Assembly: GCF_000149955.1 (NCBI RefSeq)
Contig: NC_031000.1
Coordinates: 2,143,178-2,207,177, forward strand
Source: Fusarium oxysporum f. sp. lycopersici 4287
Taxonomy: Eukaryota; Ascomycota; Sordariomycetes; Hypocreales; Nectriaceae
Direction of reading: 5' to 3'
DNA length: 64,000 nt
Shown piece by piece: positions 51,984 to 62,678 of this stretch (the first letter of the stretch is position 1; the number at the start of each line of letters is the position of its first letter). Position numbers and translations under genes: made by a program. Below the pieces are notes generated by a model. It worked only from the letters and a program-made list of their open reading frames with translations, searched no databases and was not told the origin of the DNA.

Positions 51984-54660
51984 ATGCCAGACCCGATGAC
52001 CACCAGCGCGACTACGGCCAGAAATGGTCTGCATCAATGCCATGCATCTTTCCTCGAGCGCTTCAATGCCAGACAAGCTCAAAGTCGAGCCGCAAAGCAG
52101 AAACCCACGCTCTCGGTGGAGGAACATGCTGCTCACCGCGCGCAGCTCGGCAACGTGCGTTTCATCAAGCCCAGATACTCTGAGCAGACCGAGATCAACG
52201 TCAGCGGCATCTTTAATAAATGGAGGCGGTATGTGATAAATACCCCCATCGCTTCCCTGTAACCTTGTTTGTGTACTGACCTCCTTGTGCACAGCTACTG
52301 CGTTGACATGAAGGTCGGCGAGTGGAAGGCGACGCTCGAGAACCTCGACCGTGGGACGACGCAAGACTTCCTCCTCTACATTTGCGAGCGATACAAGATC
52401 ACATCATGGGGCAGCGGACACGAGTACATTCGCCAGTTCCAACAGCTTTACACAACAGTAAATGGCCAGTATATGGATCGGAACGACACCAAGGAAGTGT
52501 ATAAGGTATGTCGGAAGTCCTTTCTGCCTGGCTGTAGCGGTACACCAGAGCACTGCTTGGGCCTATTCTTGAGCTCTAGTAACAGGCAATCAGTATTATC
52601 GCAGCGTACTTGTCCCACGATTCGGACACCGCCCGCCAAACATCGATGGCAAGCCGGTACTCAACGTCGATAACCTACGAGTCATCCTGACGTTCAATAT
52701 CGCATACGATACAACCGTCTTTCCAGGGGAACGGCACCGCATCAACCTCGCTGGCTGCTACCAGCTCCTGTGCTATACGGGCGCACGTCCGGCCGAGCTG
52801 GTAGATGGTGAGCGTCAGAAGCCAAAGGACGGTTCTATCCAAGAACTTTTTGGTCAGAATGCAGTCCAGTTGTCTTCTTCAGCAAGCAGTGAAGAGCAGG
52901 AAAGCCCTGCGGATGAACACTCTAAAGTTCTTAATAGCCTTCTCTGCCAAGAGACTTTAGGGCGCGGCCGCCCTAAAGCCCTTTGCTACGAGGATATCCA
53001 GATGATGATTGTTCGACACCCGGCCACTGGACGATGTATACCAGCCATGGCCATCAAGTTCGTTCATCATAAAGGCGCTGACAATAAACCTAAGCCGTAA
53101 GTTTCTTATGCTTATCGTCCCAAACAGTAAGTATTGGGGCATTCTGTATATTAATAATCGCTCTAGTACCATCTTCTACTTTACGCCTACAAGAAAGTTA
53201 CTCTTCTGTGCTGTTTCTACGGTTCTTGCTCTCGCTCTCCACGATAATGCATTCGATGCTCCGAGCTTAACTGATGCAGCTGCTATATTCAGATTACAGC
53301 CACCGCGCTTTAAGCACTGCATCCCGCTCCGATGGAAGAAGTCTATATTAAAGACCCCAATCTTTCGCCGATATCGTGGCACTGAGCTCTCTGCTGGTGA
53401 GACCATGCTGTACTCCAAGCTTAGAGACGACATAGGTCAACAGAGTCTTGATTCAGGGCATGAAAGGAAATGGACACCTAGGTTCGCTAGGAGAGGCGCC
53501 GGCAACGCGGCTAACGGTGCGTATTTGAACTGCAAATATCCCCAAATGTCGGCTTTGTCGCCATGCCATCATTGTTCCCTTTACTGACTGTATTTCTCAC
53601 AGGAGACGCACCTGACTCCGTTCGCGATCAGATGATGCGCCAAGATCCCCGATTTATGACCTTTCAGAGCGCGTACCTCAACGAGATTGCCAACTTCGAC
53701 CTCCAGAACGCGTTCCTAGAAGAAGAGAAGGAGAGCCAGCTGTTTCGACTATTTGCACACGTTAGCCTTACGCGCGATCCTCGAGCTACGGCAGACATGG
53801 TGCCCGACGAAGTCTGGGCCAACCTGGCACCAGACCCGGAAATTGTCGAGCTTGAAGAACAACGTGCACAATTAAAGCAGGGCAAATATCGCATCGTAGG
53901 CCGTGATAACGAGGAAGAAATCCGACGGCTCAGCAATAAAATCCGAACGAAGAGAGCATGTCGCGAAAAGCAGGTCGTCAAGGAATACCGCGAGGATTAC
54001 TTCTACCACCGTCCCACTTGGGACATTGAGCAGCAGGCACGGGGCGAGGAAGAGGAGGAGTACATAGAACCTACTATCGATGTGCATATACCAGAACGCA
54101 ACCGGCTAGCAAATATTCTTTGCCATCAGCCGGATAGTCTAACAGAAGGCCAGATTCTCGAGCGAAGGATTGAGGCAATTCAACTTATGGTGGCTCTTTG
54201 CGACAAACGCGAGACCGCCAAGCGTCGCTACATCCAGCAAAATATCAAAGCTCAATCTCACATCAAAATCGAACATACCGAAGCGGACATTCAGCCTTCA
54301 CTTAGCGTCAATCGATTTCCTCTCCTTATGCAACCCGGACAATGCCCAGACTGTATAGGTGACGAGCGGCTCTCTCTCGAGGAGCGTACGTTTGCATATT
54401 GCCGTCCGACCGTCAGGAATGATCACTTTGATGACCAGCACTTGCTCGAGCGCGAGAGGGCACTGCAACGTGGTGAGAAGATGGTGTGTACGCACCCTGC
54501 CTGTCGCACCCAAAACCAAGGGCAAAATCTCGAATTTCATGATATGGATCATTTTAGGGCCCACGTGCAGACAATTCATTGCGTGACGCTACGATCATCG
54601 TGCCAAGTGGAGCAAAGGCGGGTGCGCAAGCTGAGGCGTCGAAAGATGGTTAAAGAATAA
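51984..54660 (+). CDS. DUF3435-family tyrosine recombinase (Starship captain-like), intact
   Basis: Five exons, 51984-52228, 52295-52505, 52594-53096, 53167-53516 and 53603-54660, give 788 aa. Every intron (66, 88, 70 and 86 bp) is GT...AG and rejoins the frame exactly. The core has the first catalytic arginine in CYTGARPAEL (about residue 217) and HHKGADNKPKPTIFYF. Later come the RRGAGNAANG box (about 430) and a terminal tyrosine in FQSAYLNE (about 460). A charged region and a C2H2-like finger (CTHPAC...H...H, about 732-762) follow. PF11917/DUF3435 enzymes are tyrosine recombinases, and some move giant Starship elements as the first gene at the 5' end. No stop or shift was found. Whether this copy is a captain or a related solo recombinase is not decided by the sequence. 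Confidence 0.88.
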
Positions 54661-54978
54661 CCATTATGGTAAGTTGGGCGCCATAGATACAGTTAATTAC
54701 AGTAAAAGATAGAATAGTAGGGTATCTCAATTCAATCTCATTGGATTAGTATGGCTCGATCGACTTCCTTATATAGTTTTTACGCAAGGCTTAAACCTGC
54801 TGGTTAACATCATCCAGTACGGCATTATCTTTCCTTGAGTACTCTACTTAGTCTATATTAGTAGAGAGAAACTTATAGGTGCTGGGTTTTAAATCAGATG
54901 CTACAGATGTACTCGTAGGGAAAGAACTGTTAGTTCGGTAGCAATAATATACCTGTCACAGATGGACTAGTAGAGGGA
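54661..54978. other. 3' flank of the recombinase, no gene seen
   Basis: About 320 bp of AT-rich sequence with no feature beyond the target-site copy at its right end. Confidence 0.4.
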
Positions 54979-54994
54979 AGCCACTGGAATGGTA

Positions 54995-55664
54995 TGTATG
55001 TATGTATGTATGTATGTATGTATGTATGTATGTGTATTTTTCGTCTGGGTGGCTGTAACGAAGCCAAATCTCCTACTGGAGCAAAAGACGTGCTGAGCTA
55101 GCTAGGTACAGGATACCCCGCTTCCTTCACCATCCAGCATACCAATGGCACAAAAGGTGCTGTATTTCTCAAGCCCGTCACCCGTCAGCGGGTTCGAGGG
55201 CAATCTATTGTCGAACTTTTTCCACCGACCAGAATTCTCTCGCGCATCACTACATCTGCTGACGCAGTCCACAATCTCCAGTAACCAAGTTGTAGCTCGT
55301 AGTCGACTGTCGCGGCGGCAGGGAAAAACCTCGGGAAGGGATCAGAGGCCGACGGTGCGGCTTGCCTTTAAAGGAGAAAAACCCATCGCAATCGGCGTCG
55401 TTGATCGGAAGGATGTCGCTACGAATGCCCGGGGCATCGCCCTCCGATATCTAAGGCGTTCTGGTTCTGAGGTGCCGCCATTAGATCCGACAAAGGTGTT
55501 GTCAGAGAAGGCGAACTCTCCAAAATTCCTTCTCTGAAAACTGCTGTTAGGGAGCCGATAGCGTCCCCGCAGTTTTTGTGTGGTCGCGTGGCCTGCAGAA
55601 AATCCCGCTCCTAGCACCGCACTAACAGTGCGTGCCAAGAAAGAATTTTTACAGGAGAGAGTTG
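54995..55664 (-). mobile_element. Short non-autonomous LINE derivative, 670 bp
   Basis: Flanked by a 16-bp target duplication AGCCACTGGAATGGTA (54979-54994 and 55665-55680). Its 3' end has a (TATG)n tail followed by TATTTTTCGTCTGG and CTACTGGAGCA, matching the 3' UTR of the full LINE (36176 onward) through the CACCCGTCAGCGGG-like word near 55187. The 5' start has TTTCTTGGCA, also found near the 5' end of the full LINE. It encodes no reverse transcriptase. Confidence 0.75.
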
Positions 55665-55680
55665 AGCCACTGGAATGGTA

Positions 55681-56281
55681 GCAATAGTGTACTAGTCGTG
55701 TAGGGTCAGTATTTAGACCCTTGTATCCTGGTTGAAGTGTAGCAGTAGGAGTTGACTGGTCGGGCTAGTTAGCCAGGACTGGTATAGAGGATATATTAGT
55801 CTTACTTTGCCTGTAGACTAGTCTAGGAAAATAGACTATTCCAATGCGACTAGTATACCTCGAGCTGTATAAATGGTCTAGGAAGAACAAGATAGGGTAC
55901 TGGTATAATTATCCTAGTATAAGGGATTGCCTAGTAGAAAAAAAGCATTTTACAGGTATAACTTACTACTAATATAACCAAGTCAGTATAAAGAATCTAC
56001 CTAATAGCTTTAAGAAGGTTACTTTTAAAATAGCTAAGCCTAATATATTCTTATAATAAATTATTTACTTAGCATTAACTTAAAAAGCTATCCATAGCAA
56101 ATAATAATTATTAATAACTAACTTTCCACTAGAGTTTTTCCTAGGTACCTATCCCTCTAGACTATGATATCCCTTTCCTGAACTCTTATTGCTCCTTTGG
56201 CATGCAACATCTGCAGCTGTTACAAGCACAGGTAATGGAAAGCTTTCATTCTACCGTGCTCTGTTAGTTACAGTAAGAGCA
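55681..56281. other. AT-rich intergenic, no gene seen
   Basis: About 600 bp rich in CTAGTATA-like words. No reading frame or known repeat end was recognised. Confidence 0.4.
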
Positions 56282-56506
56282 TTACACCAGTAAGATACTG
56301 ACCTTTTCCTGCTCAGATAGAGGCAATGCTCTATCAGTAGACTTAAACTCATACTTTTTACCTTTACGGCGTATACAAATATATACTTCAGCGTTATAAA
56401 TCTGGTATATATTGAGGCCGTTATTCTTAAGTGTGCTCCATTTCTTCTTAAAGTTCTCGTTACTGCGGTCTCTTTTCTTCACGCAAGTATTCTCATTGGC
56501 TGCCAT
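56282..56506 (-). CDS. Small MADS/SRF-like domain protein
   Basis: 74 aa from the ATG at 56506; an ATG at 56533 would add nine residues. The sequence KKRDRSNENFKKKWSTLKN...YNAEVYICIRRKGKKYEFKST looks like the short MADS-like proteins common in fungal accessory regions, with a basic helix then a beta strand. It is much shorter than SRF or MEF2 regulators and has no extra domain. A role in DNA binding is possible by family resemblance only. Composition is AT-rich like its surroundings. Confidence in the family is modest. Confidence 0.5.
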   Translation of the reverse strand: MAANENTCVKKRDRSNENFKKKWSTLKNNGLNIYQIYNAEVYICIRRKGKKYEFKSTDRALPLSEQEKVSILLV

Positions 56507-56978
56507 TACGATCAAAGGGGAAGGTAATGCCAAAATATTAATTAGATAGCAGACATATGTATATATGCGTGATATATTCTTGCTTCGAATTTTGCAGTTT
56601 CAGGGACTCTTTTTGGCTCCATACATTGAATAATGATTGATTATTTGCTTTATGTTTTGGCTTAGTTCTGTATACGTCATCTCTACAAGGAGGCCAGTTT
56701 TAGCTCCTCGGCCCATTTTGCGCACAGCATGGGTGCCGTTCTTAGCTCCCTGTCGACACAAGTCAAGCCTGGCTAAGCTAACGAAAGCAGAACTGCCATC
56801 CCAGCTTTCAGCCACCCCTGTCACTAACCCCACACAGACCAAAATTGCATCTGTCTAACCCAAACTCCTTCCTTGCCTACTTTAACCCTAAGACATAGCT
56901 TCTCACTATTTATTACCAGGTCACTTTAGAGTACATGCTTTCTCCTCTTACGCAACAGACTTAAATCCTCACTTTTCT

Positions 56979-57719
56979 ATGCCACTACACTTAGTAAATA
57001 ATATGCATCCCCGCAAAAGGCTTTGTGCGCCTATCTACTTTGAACCTGAAATAATAAAGGATTCTGCTATAACGAAGCTTGATGCACTAGAGAATCTCAA
57101 GCTAAGTCAAGAATGGGTTAATAATTCTATATTTTTAAACGAGGATGGGTCTTTCTCACATCAGGTTCTTAACAAAAGATCCATTCAAGTTTATACACAG
57201 AAAGCTTCTCTACTTATAACTACACTCTTTTACTCACTAGGATCAAAAGACTCAGAAGAAGCACCGAGACTACAAGAACAAAGGCTACGCAGTGCTCGAC
57301 GCCAACTGCTAGTCTCGCTCCTAGCGCACGCGTGGCTATGGGGAAGGCCCAAAGTGTTAGATAACAAAGGTAATCTGGTCCCTTATGAAAAAAGGAGAGT
57401 ACTTGCCCCCCAGGATATTCTGAATTTCTTTATTAAGGTTCGGGCTCGTGAGGCAAGTTATACCTATAAAGAAGTACGGGAATTTCTAGATAAAGGCATA
57501 CAAAAGGTTTTTTTATATGAGGATATATCTAAGTGGAACGCAACAGGGGTTATTGCATGTCTGAGGTGGGATCAATCCCATAACCTACATAATGGGGGCC
57601 CATGGTGCTCTTGTCGGCTCGAGAGGAAACTCCCACCACCTTACCAAGAAGTATCCCTGGTCAATGGCTCGGTTTGGGACGTCAATTTAGACCCTGATGA
57701 CTTGAAGAAAATGGAGTAA
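56979..57719 (+). CDS. Unrecognised protein, 246 aa
   Basis: A clean single-exon frame with ATG at 56979; the internal ATG at 57003 is an alternative. I do not recognise the family. It is mixed alpha in character, with a basic, alanine/leucine-rich middle (LRSARRQLLVSLLAHAWLWGRPK), no signal peptide, no membrane segment and no zinc motif. The C-terminal third has several conserved-looking tryptophans and cysteines (NGGPWCSCRLERKLPP). It lies to the right of the recombinase and is a candidate cargo gene if that enzyme marks a Starship. The AT-rich codon use matches the region. Confidence 0.6.
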   Translation: MPLHLVNNMHPRKRLCAPIYFEPEIIKDSAITKLDALENLKLSQEWVNNSIFLNEDGSFSHQVLNKRSIQVYTQKASLLITTLFYSLGSKDSEEAPRLQEQRLRSARRQLLVSLLAHAWLWGRPKVLDNKGNLVPYEKRRVLAPQDILNFFIKVRAREASYTYKEVREFLDKGIQKVFLYEDISKWNATGVIACLRWDQSHNLHNGGPWCSCRLERKLPPPYQEVSLVNGSVWDVNLDPDDLKKME

Positions 57720-58629
57720 AATACAGTGGAGGAGTTCCACCTCTGGATCAGCTGAGATCACTCGGGGCTTCCCGACTGACTCGTTCATTGGCTTATTCGG
57801 AAGGTCACATCGAGGCTGTGCTGAGAATCAAGGAACACATAGAGGGCTTGACTTTCACTACATTTGTCATATTATCATCCTATAGTGCCCCGACAGTTGT
57901 AGTCAATGAGCTGAACCACCTCATATTTAGGAAATTGAAAGCATGAAGTTCCCAATATTCAACCTTTCATAAATTATTCTAGAGACACATTTGCTTGTTT
58001 CTTGTTTCTGTATATCGCGGGGTTTCATGGGTAATGTGCCTCACTGCCTCTTGATCCAGGAGCCACGTCATTATCAGCATGGGCTAGAAGCTGCTTCCGT
58101 GGCCGCTGGTCCGACAACAAGTCATAATAAGACACGATTGTCAAAAGCTGAAACCCCGGTTCGAGTATGGTCACACGTTAAGGCGCAGCTGGAATTGTGT
58201 AGTCCAGTTTGTATGCTCGGTGGGTGAAAGCTAACTCTATACTACACCTATCAGACGTCGTAGAGGCAAGAAAAGATGCAAGCTCATGCGAGGAAGGGGA
58301 GAAGCTTGCAGGACAAGGAGGGCGAAGTGAAACTGTATTTAGAAGTCCGAGCTGATCTGCAACAACTGTTGGATGGATATATACAAAAGGCCCAATAGGT
58401 TCTTCCCTTTGGCCCTCCATCACAAGCGGCTTCGTCATCATTTCAAAGGTGAGAGCATTATGCCTGGAGTTCGGTAGGAAGTCAAGCCCGTAGGATCTCA
58501 TGACTGGCCTCGTATTGGCTCATCACACGGTTCAACAGTGTTGTCAAAGTATTTAAGGGACATCGTCACCCAGTCCAAGGAATTTGCAACTTCATCTCTT
58601 TCCCCTCAATCTATGCTCTCTCCTCGATA
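57720..58629. other. Intergenic, 0.9 kb
   Basis: A 107-codon minus-strand frame with ATG (58501-58178) could be a small gene, but it has no recognisable motif and is not asserted. The last 100 bp (CTCTTTCCCC TCAATCTATG CTCTC) are pyrimidine-rich and probably form the leader of the next gene. Confidence 0.35.
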
Positions 58630-60126
58630 ATGGATCATATGCTTTCTGTCAGCTCCTTCCCTTGGCTCTCAGTGGACGAATTCACTGGCTCCAATCAGTC
58701 AATGGGCTCTAAACAACAATCTCATCCACGCGAAGCAAACGAAAATCTCTGTGAGCTTTCTACCGAAGCTATCATGGCGGGCAGCTCCATCAACTTTGTG
58801 CCAGGCATGTCTGCGTCCATGACGTTAGGATATACTCTTGCCCGACTTGGGCTTCCTTTAGACATCCAAAGCATTATGCAGGGATTCTCCTTTGGGATAG
58901 CCGATGCCTTCTCCTACAACAATATGGGCAATCTTGACTGTTTTGCCAATGCAGTTCTAAACGGTAATGGGGTTGTATCTTCTCAAACAGGAGTGCAATC
59001 CTTCTCTGGTCAACTGTGGGGTATCTCAGGATCACCATATTCCGCAGAGGAACATCCCACTGGCTACGACAACGGCGAGGGCTTCTTCGGCTTTCTGGCC
59101 TCCAGACTGACAGAAGAACCTGCAGGTAATTTCCATTTTGGAGATACTTGCGAAACGGATCCTTCTAGTATCCTTCAAGAGCAATGCGAAGGAATCACTG
59201 CAGGATCACTTTCTCCTGTTAATTCCGGATCTCAAGACGACAACCTTCCTGAAATTCCAACAGAAACCCAATCTGAAGGCATTAGATACGACCAACCGGA
59301 CGCCTTTAGTGATTTAGTGGAGGGTCTCAGCGGCGACGTGTATTCTCCAAGCTGTGGCACTGGAAGCCCGACGCTGCCACAAGACAGTATCAGCGTCGCT
59401 CAAGGGCCAGAATCTAATCAGGAGGCCGCCACCTGCCTCGCATCGTGTATCAACCTGGTTGGCTGTCATACTCAGTCCTCGGAACCTGAAGTGCCTGAAA
59501 CCACCGAAGAGCCATCTTCTCCGATGAGACCTTCTATCGATATTATCGATCTCACTCTCGACAGCGATAAGACGCCTGCTAATACAGCAACCCCCAACAC
59601 CAATGGTGCTACTAGCTGCACTGCAGATGCGGTTGTTGCGGGTCTGCCATTGATGCCAAATGGTATAAACCGGAGGACAGAGTCAAGCCGCAGTAAAAGA
59701 CGGAATCAGCAGAAGCGGAAAAGGCGTCATGAAGATGTGCCGTCCTTCCCCGAGATAGTGACTCTCCGGGTGATATCAGTGAAGGCTGAGAAAGAAAACG
59801 GAAATGGGTTCATGGAGACCGTGGAGTTCATTCGACATAAGTCAAGGAAATGGAAAGCCAAGGAATCCAACGAAGAATGCATCCTCAAGCTTCAAGAAGT
59901 GGTATCCTTCGAGATGATGGTCCAGGGTGGGAGCTTTGGGCGCATCAACATTCACAAGAGCGAGGATGGTAACACATATAAAGGAACAGAGCTTCTTATG
60001 GAGTACATGGTAGTGCTTTCGAAAGATGAGGCAGAGAAGGTCTTAGATGACCCTGAGAAGTCTCTTGGCACTCGTTGTCACCTTCTACAGGAGCAGAATA
60101 GATCAAAAGCCCCGCGAGTAGCATAG
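58630..60126 (+). CDS. Unrecognised nuclear-type protein with SIM-like motif, 498 aa
   Basis: A single exon starting at ATG 58630 after a pyrimidine-rich leader. The N-terminal 290 residues are low in charge and rich in S, G, N and F, probably disordered. At about 300-310 the run SIDIIDLTLDSDK matches the pattern of a SUMO-interacting motif (hydrophobic-hydrophobic-D-L-T with flanking acids). A bipartite basic stretch (RRTESSRSKRRNQQKRKRRHED, about 345-370) looks like a nuclear localisation signal. The C-terminal 120 residues are a folded-looking domain (ETVEFIRHKSRKWKAKE...LLMEYMVVL). I do not recognise the family. A regulatory or scaffolding role in the nucleus is an inference only. Confidence 0.7.
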   Translation: MDHMLSVSSFPWLSVDEFTGSNQSMGSKQQSHPREANENLCELSTEAIMAGSSINFVPGMSASMTLGYTLARLGLPLDIQSIMQGFSFGIADAFSYNNMGNLDCFANAVLNGNGVVSSQTGVQSFSGQLWGISGSPYSAEEHPTGYDNGEGFFGFLASRLTEEPAGNFHFGDTCETDPSSILQEQCEGITAGSLSPVNSGSQDDNLPEIPTETQSEGIRYDQPDAFSDLVEGLSGDVYSPSCGTGSPTLPQDSISVAQGPESNQEAATCLASCINLVGCHTQSSEPEVPETTEEPSSPMRPSIDIIDLTLDSDKTPANTATPNTNGATSCTADAVVAGLPLMPNGINRRTESSRSKRRNQQKRKRRHEDVPSFPEIVTLRVISVKAEKENGNGFMETVEFIRHKSRKWKAKESNEECILKLQEVVSFEMMVQGGSFGRINIHKSEDGNTYKGTELLMEYMVVLSKDEAEKVLDDPEKSLGTRCHLLQEQNRSKAPRVA

Positions 60127-60406
60127 ACGTTGAGATCAAAAAATATAGAAAATAATAAGGTCAATTAGGTTAGCTTAGCTTTCTGGGTTACAACACCTGT
60201 TTCGGAGATCTCTATACTGTCTCCAAGTTGTCAAATCTTTTGCGAAGGGCAGACTTTCTTCACCCCTGACAATTTGGGATCCCAAAATAGACCAAGCTCA
60301 CTGCCGGTAGACACTGTTTGATAAGCAACGGAACGGCAGAATGCAGAAAATAGACTTGGTAAATGACTCATATGATATATGATTTCCGCTACTTGACTGA
60401 AGGCCA

Positions 60407-61360
60407 TTACGCTATACGTGCTCGCTTGGTTTCATTAGCAGTTTCTGAATCTTCTCGTGGCCGTTTGTTATCCATATGAACTACCCCTGCCGGGCAACTT
60501 GGGTTGCGGCTCGAACCGCCTCCTCTGTCAGTTCCCGAATCTTCTCGTGGTCCCTCGTTGTCAGGAGGGACATCATTGTCTTCCCCTCCGGTGTGGCTTG
60601 CTTCGTCAATCGTATTTGGTGCTCCTTTAGCCTCTAGAACTTCGTGTGGTTGCTCGTTGTCAGGCTGGGTATCATCGTCTTCCCCTGGCATGCAGCTTGA
60701 TTCGCGGCTTGTGTTCAGAATAGTTGGTGAGAGGCATATTTCCCATTCCTCAAGCTTTCGTACTAGAAACATTTTCCTTTCTCGCCGTGCAATCTGAGAA
60801 TAACTTAATTGCTGAATGCCAAATCTTCTCCAAGGTCTCGCTCCTAGATTGAACAGGAGGTTGATTGTCTCCCATGCGCCTTGTTCGTCTTGTATCCCGA
60901 GTATGGCATATATGACTGGTGTTGCAGATGATCCATCTAAAATATCAGGATCTATATCACCTTCTCTAGTATAAGCACGTATATGCTCATGTAGCCCTCT
61001 CCAGGCGGCACCATGTAAGCCATTAGCAGAGAACGGCTGTAGTGGGTTTGCTTTCTTCTTTAAAAGTAAAGCAGATGTTTCTAAGTGTCCTGAACGGATG
61101 GCCAGGAATAAAGCAAGACTTAAGTCCCTCTGTTTGTCTTTGGAGTCAAACTGCACTAGGAAACGAACGACCTCGGTCATTCCTCTAGATGCAGCTAAAC
61201 ACAGCGGGGAGAGCGTTGCTATACAAGTATATTCCTCGGTATAATTCTGGTAGAGAGAGGCGCGAAGAGGATCATAAGATGTGGGGGAAATGCTTCCAAA
61301 GTGGACATAGGTAATGCTGCAGGCAGGGAAGCCAAAAGAAGTAGGGTTTAAGAGAGCCAT
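60407..61360 (-). CDS. Ankyrin-repeat protein with acidic PDNE-type repeats
   Basis: 317 aa, single exon. Residues 50-180 form ankyrin-like repeats (LSPLCLAASRGMTEVVRFLVQF; SLALFLAIRSGHLETSALLLKK; ANGLHGAAWRGLHEHIRAY). The C-terminal 100 residues hold imperfect acidic repeats (GEDDDTQPDNEQPHE; GGEDNDVPPDNEGPRED; HMDNKRPREDSE) and end in a basic KRARIA that may act as a nuclear signal. Ankyrin proteins bind other proteins; no partner can be named. It is similar in build and orientation to the next gene and probably a paralogue. Confidence 0.75.
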   Translation of the reverse strand: MALLNPTSFGFPACSITYVHFGSISPTSYDPLRASLYQNYTEEYTCIATLSPLCLAASRGMTEVVRFLVQFDSKDKQRDLSLALFLAIRSGHLETSALLLKKKANPLQPFSANGLHGAAWRGLHEHIRAYTREGDIDPDILDGSSATPVIYAILGIQDEQGAWETINLLFNLGARPWRRFGIQQLSYSQIARRERKMFLVRKLEEWEICLSPTILNTSRESSCMPGEDDDTQPDNEQPHEVLEAKGAPNTIDEASHTGGEDNDVPPDNEGPREDSGTDRGGGSSRNPSCPAGVVHMDNKRPREDSETANETKRARIA

Positions 61361-61842
61361 TATGGATTGAGTTGTTATGGATGAAGAGTAATGATGAAAT
61401 AAGATATTTGAAGCTGGATGAGCTACTTTGTGGAAGGCTTGGATGGTGGTAGGGAAGGAAGTCAGGAGGGGATTAGGAGGGGGGGGTGGTCCTTAAATAC
61501 TGCACTAGGCCCAAGTAGTATGAGTAATCACTTGATGGGAGTGTGTATTATTGGGTTTTTGCATGCCGAGGATCAGTTGTCTAAGCCTTGTCGGTTGACC
61601 GGCCTCATGACCACGAAAGGTTGGCAACGAGCGGAGTCCCCTTTTACAATCGCGTGGGCAGACGGGGCTTGTGCCCAGTATGTGATAGCGATGAGGAACG
61701 GGGTATGACACGGTGTTGAAGCAGCCGCAGCCGTAGCCTACCTGGAAGTTTGACTCGGTCATGATAACAGCTCCTGTATGAGCAGCTTATAGCAGTATCA
61801 GACTGTATCTATTGAGGCTATCTACTTAGTGCAAGTATAACG
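61361..61842. other. Intergenic between ankyrin genes
   Basis: No gene is supported. It contains a G-run (61472-61488) and holds the promoter of the upstream ankyrin gene. Confidence 0.4.
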
Positions 61843-62678
61843 TCAGCCCGTAAGAGACCGACATTTATCTTCAAGCCAAGCTACCAGATCATTGCTTTTT
61901 CCCATCGCCCTGGCAAGATCAGCGCATTTCCAATGATACTTCCATATCCCCAGAGTATCTAAAGCATCCCTATCCAGATCTATAAACACTGAGAAAACCT
62001 CTTTGATTTGTTCATCATCCTCTAGGTAGAGTGCATGAACAGCAGGCGGGATTGAATCTATATCACAGGCACCTTGTAAATGAAACTTGTGATAAAGGTG
62101 CTGTATAAAATGGCTCCGGCCTGTTCTCGCAGCCATATGCGCAGTATTTAAGGTATTGCCGGATTCGTTCCTCTCAGCAAGAAGTGGAATAACATGGGAA
62201 TGTCCTTGAAGACAAGCTAGTGACAGAGGGCTGACAAGCCCGTTATCTTCGTGGGGATCAGGAAATTGTAGAAAATACTTGACAGCCGTCACGTTTCCTA
62301 GATATGTTGCTGCGGATAGTGGTGTGACAAAGATGTTACAGCGTCTTCCGGGTACAAAGACTAGAGCTCCAGTGGAAGAATTGGCTTCGAAGTCGTCGAA
62401 CGGGAAGATGTTTTGGTCAAGGTTCATGCGGCATCGGTAACTATATCCTTCCGATTCACGAATTTGACGCTCGATCCAAGGCCGGATACTTCTGCGGTCG
62501 TATGTCTCGACTTCTTTAGAAAGTATAGCGCAGTTGTCGCATAAAAGCTAGATTGAGTGAGTTATGGAATGGACTATTAAGGATATATCGAATAACCAAC
62601 CTTGAGGCTATCTGATAGTCGCCATTTGGGTTTGTTTTCAAGCCCTTGGAAGCAGCTTGAACAGCAGGGCGAGTCCAT
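61843..62678 (-). CDS. Ankyrin-repeat protein with Cys-rich N-terminus, two exons
   Basis: Exons 62678-62601 and 62547-61843 give 260 aa. The 53-bp intron (62600-62548) is phase 0 and joins a cysteine-rich start to the long frame. The start has Cys at 5, 6, 9, 29 and 32, in the pattern CC-x2-C ... C-x2-C, with one pair on each side of the splice. This could bind zinc. Ankyrin-like repeats follow (TPLSAATYLGNVTAVKYFLQF; SPLSLACLQGHSHVIPLLAE; NTAHMAARTGRSHFIQHLYH). Helices with several Trp and Cys finish the protein. A start at 62427 (MNLDQN) would omit the cysteine module. Function unknown. Confidence 0.7.
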
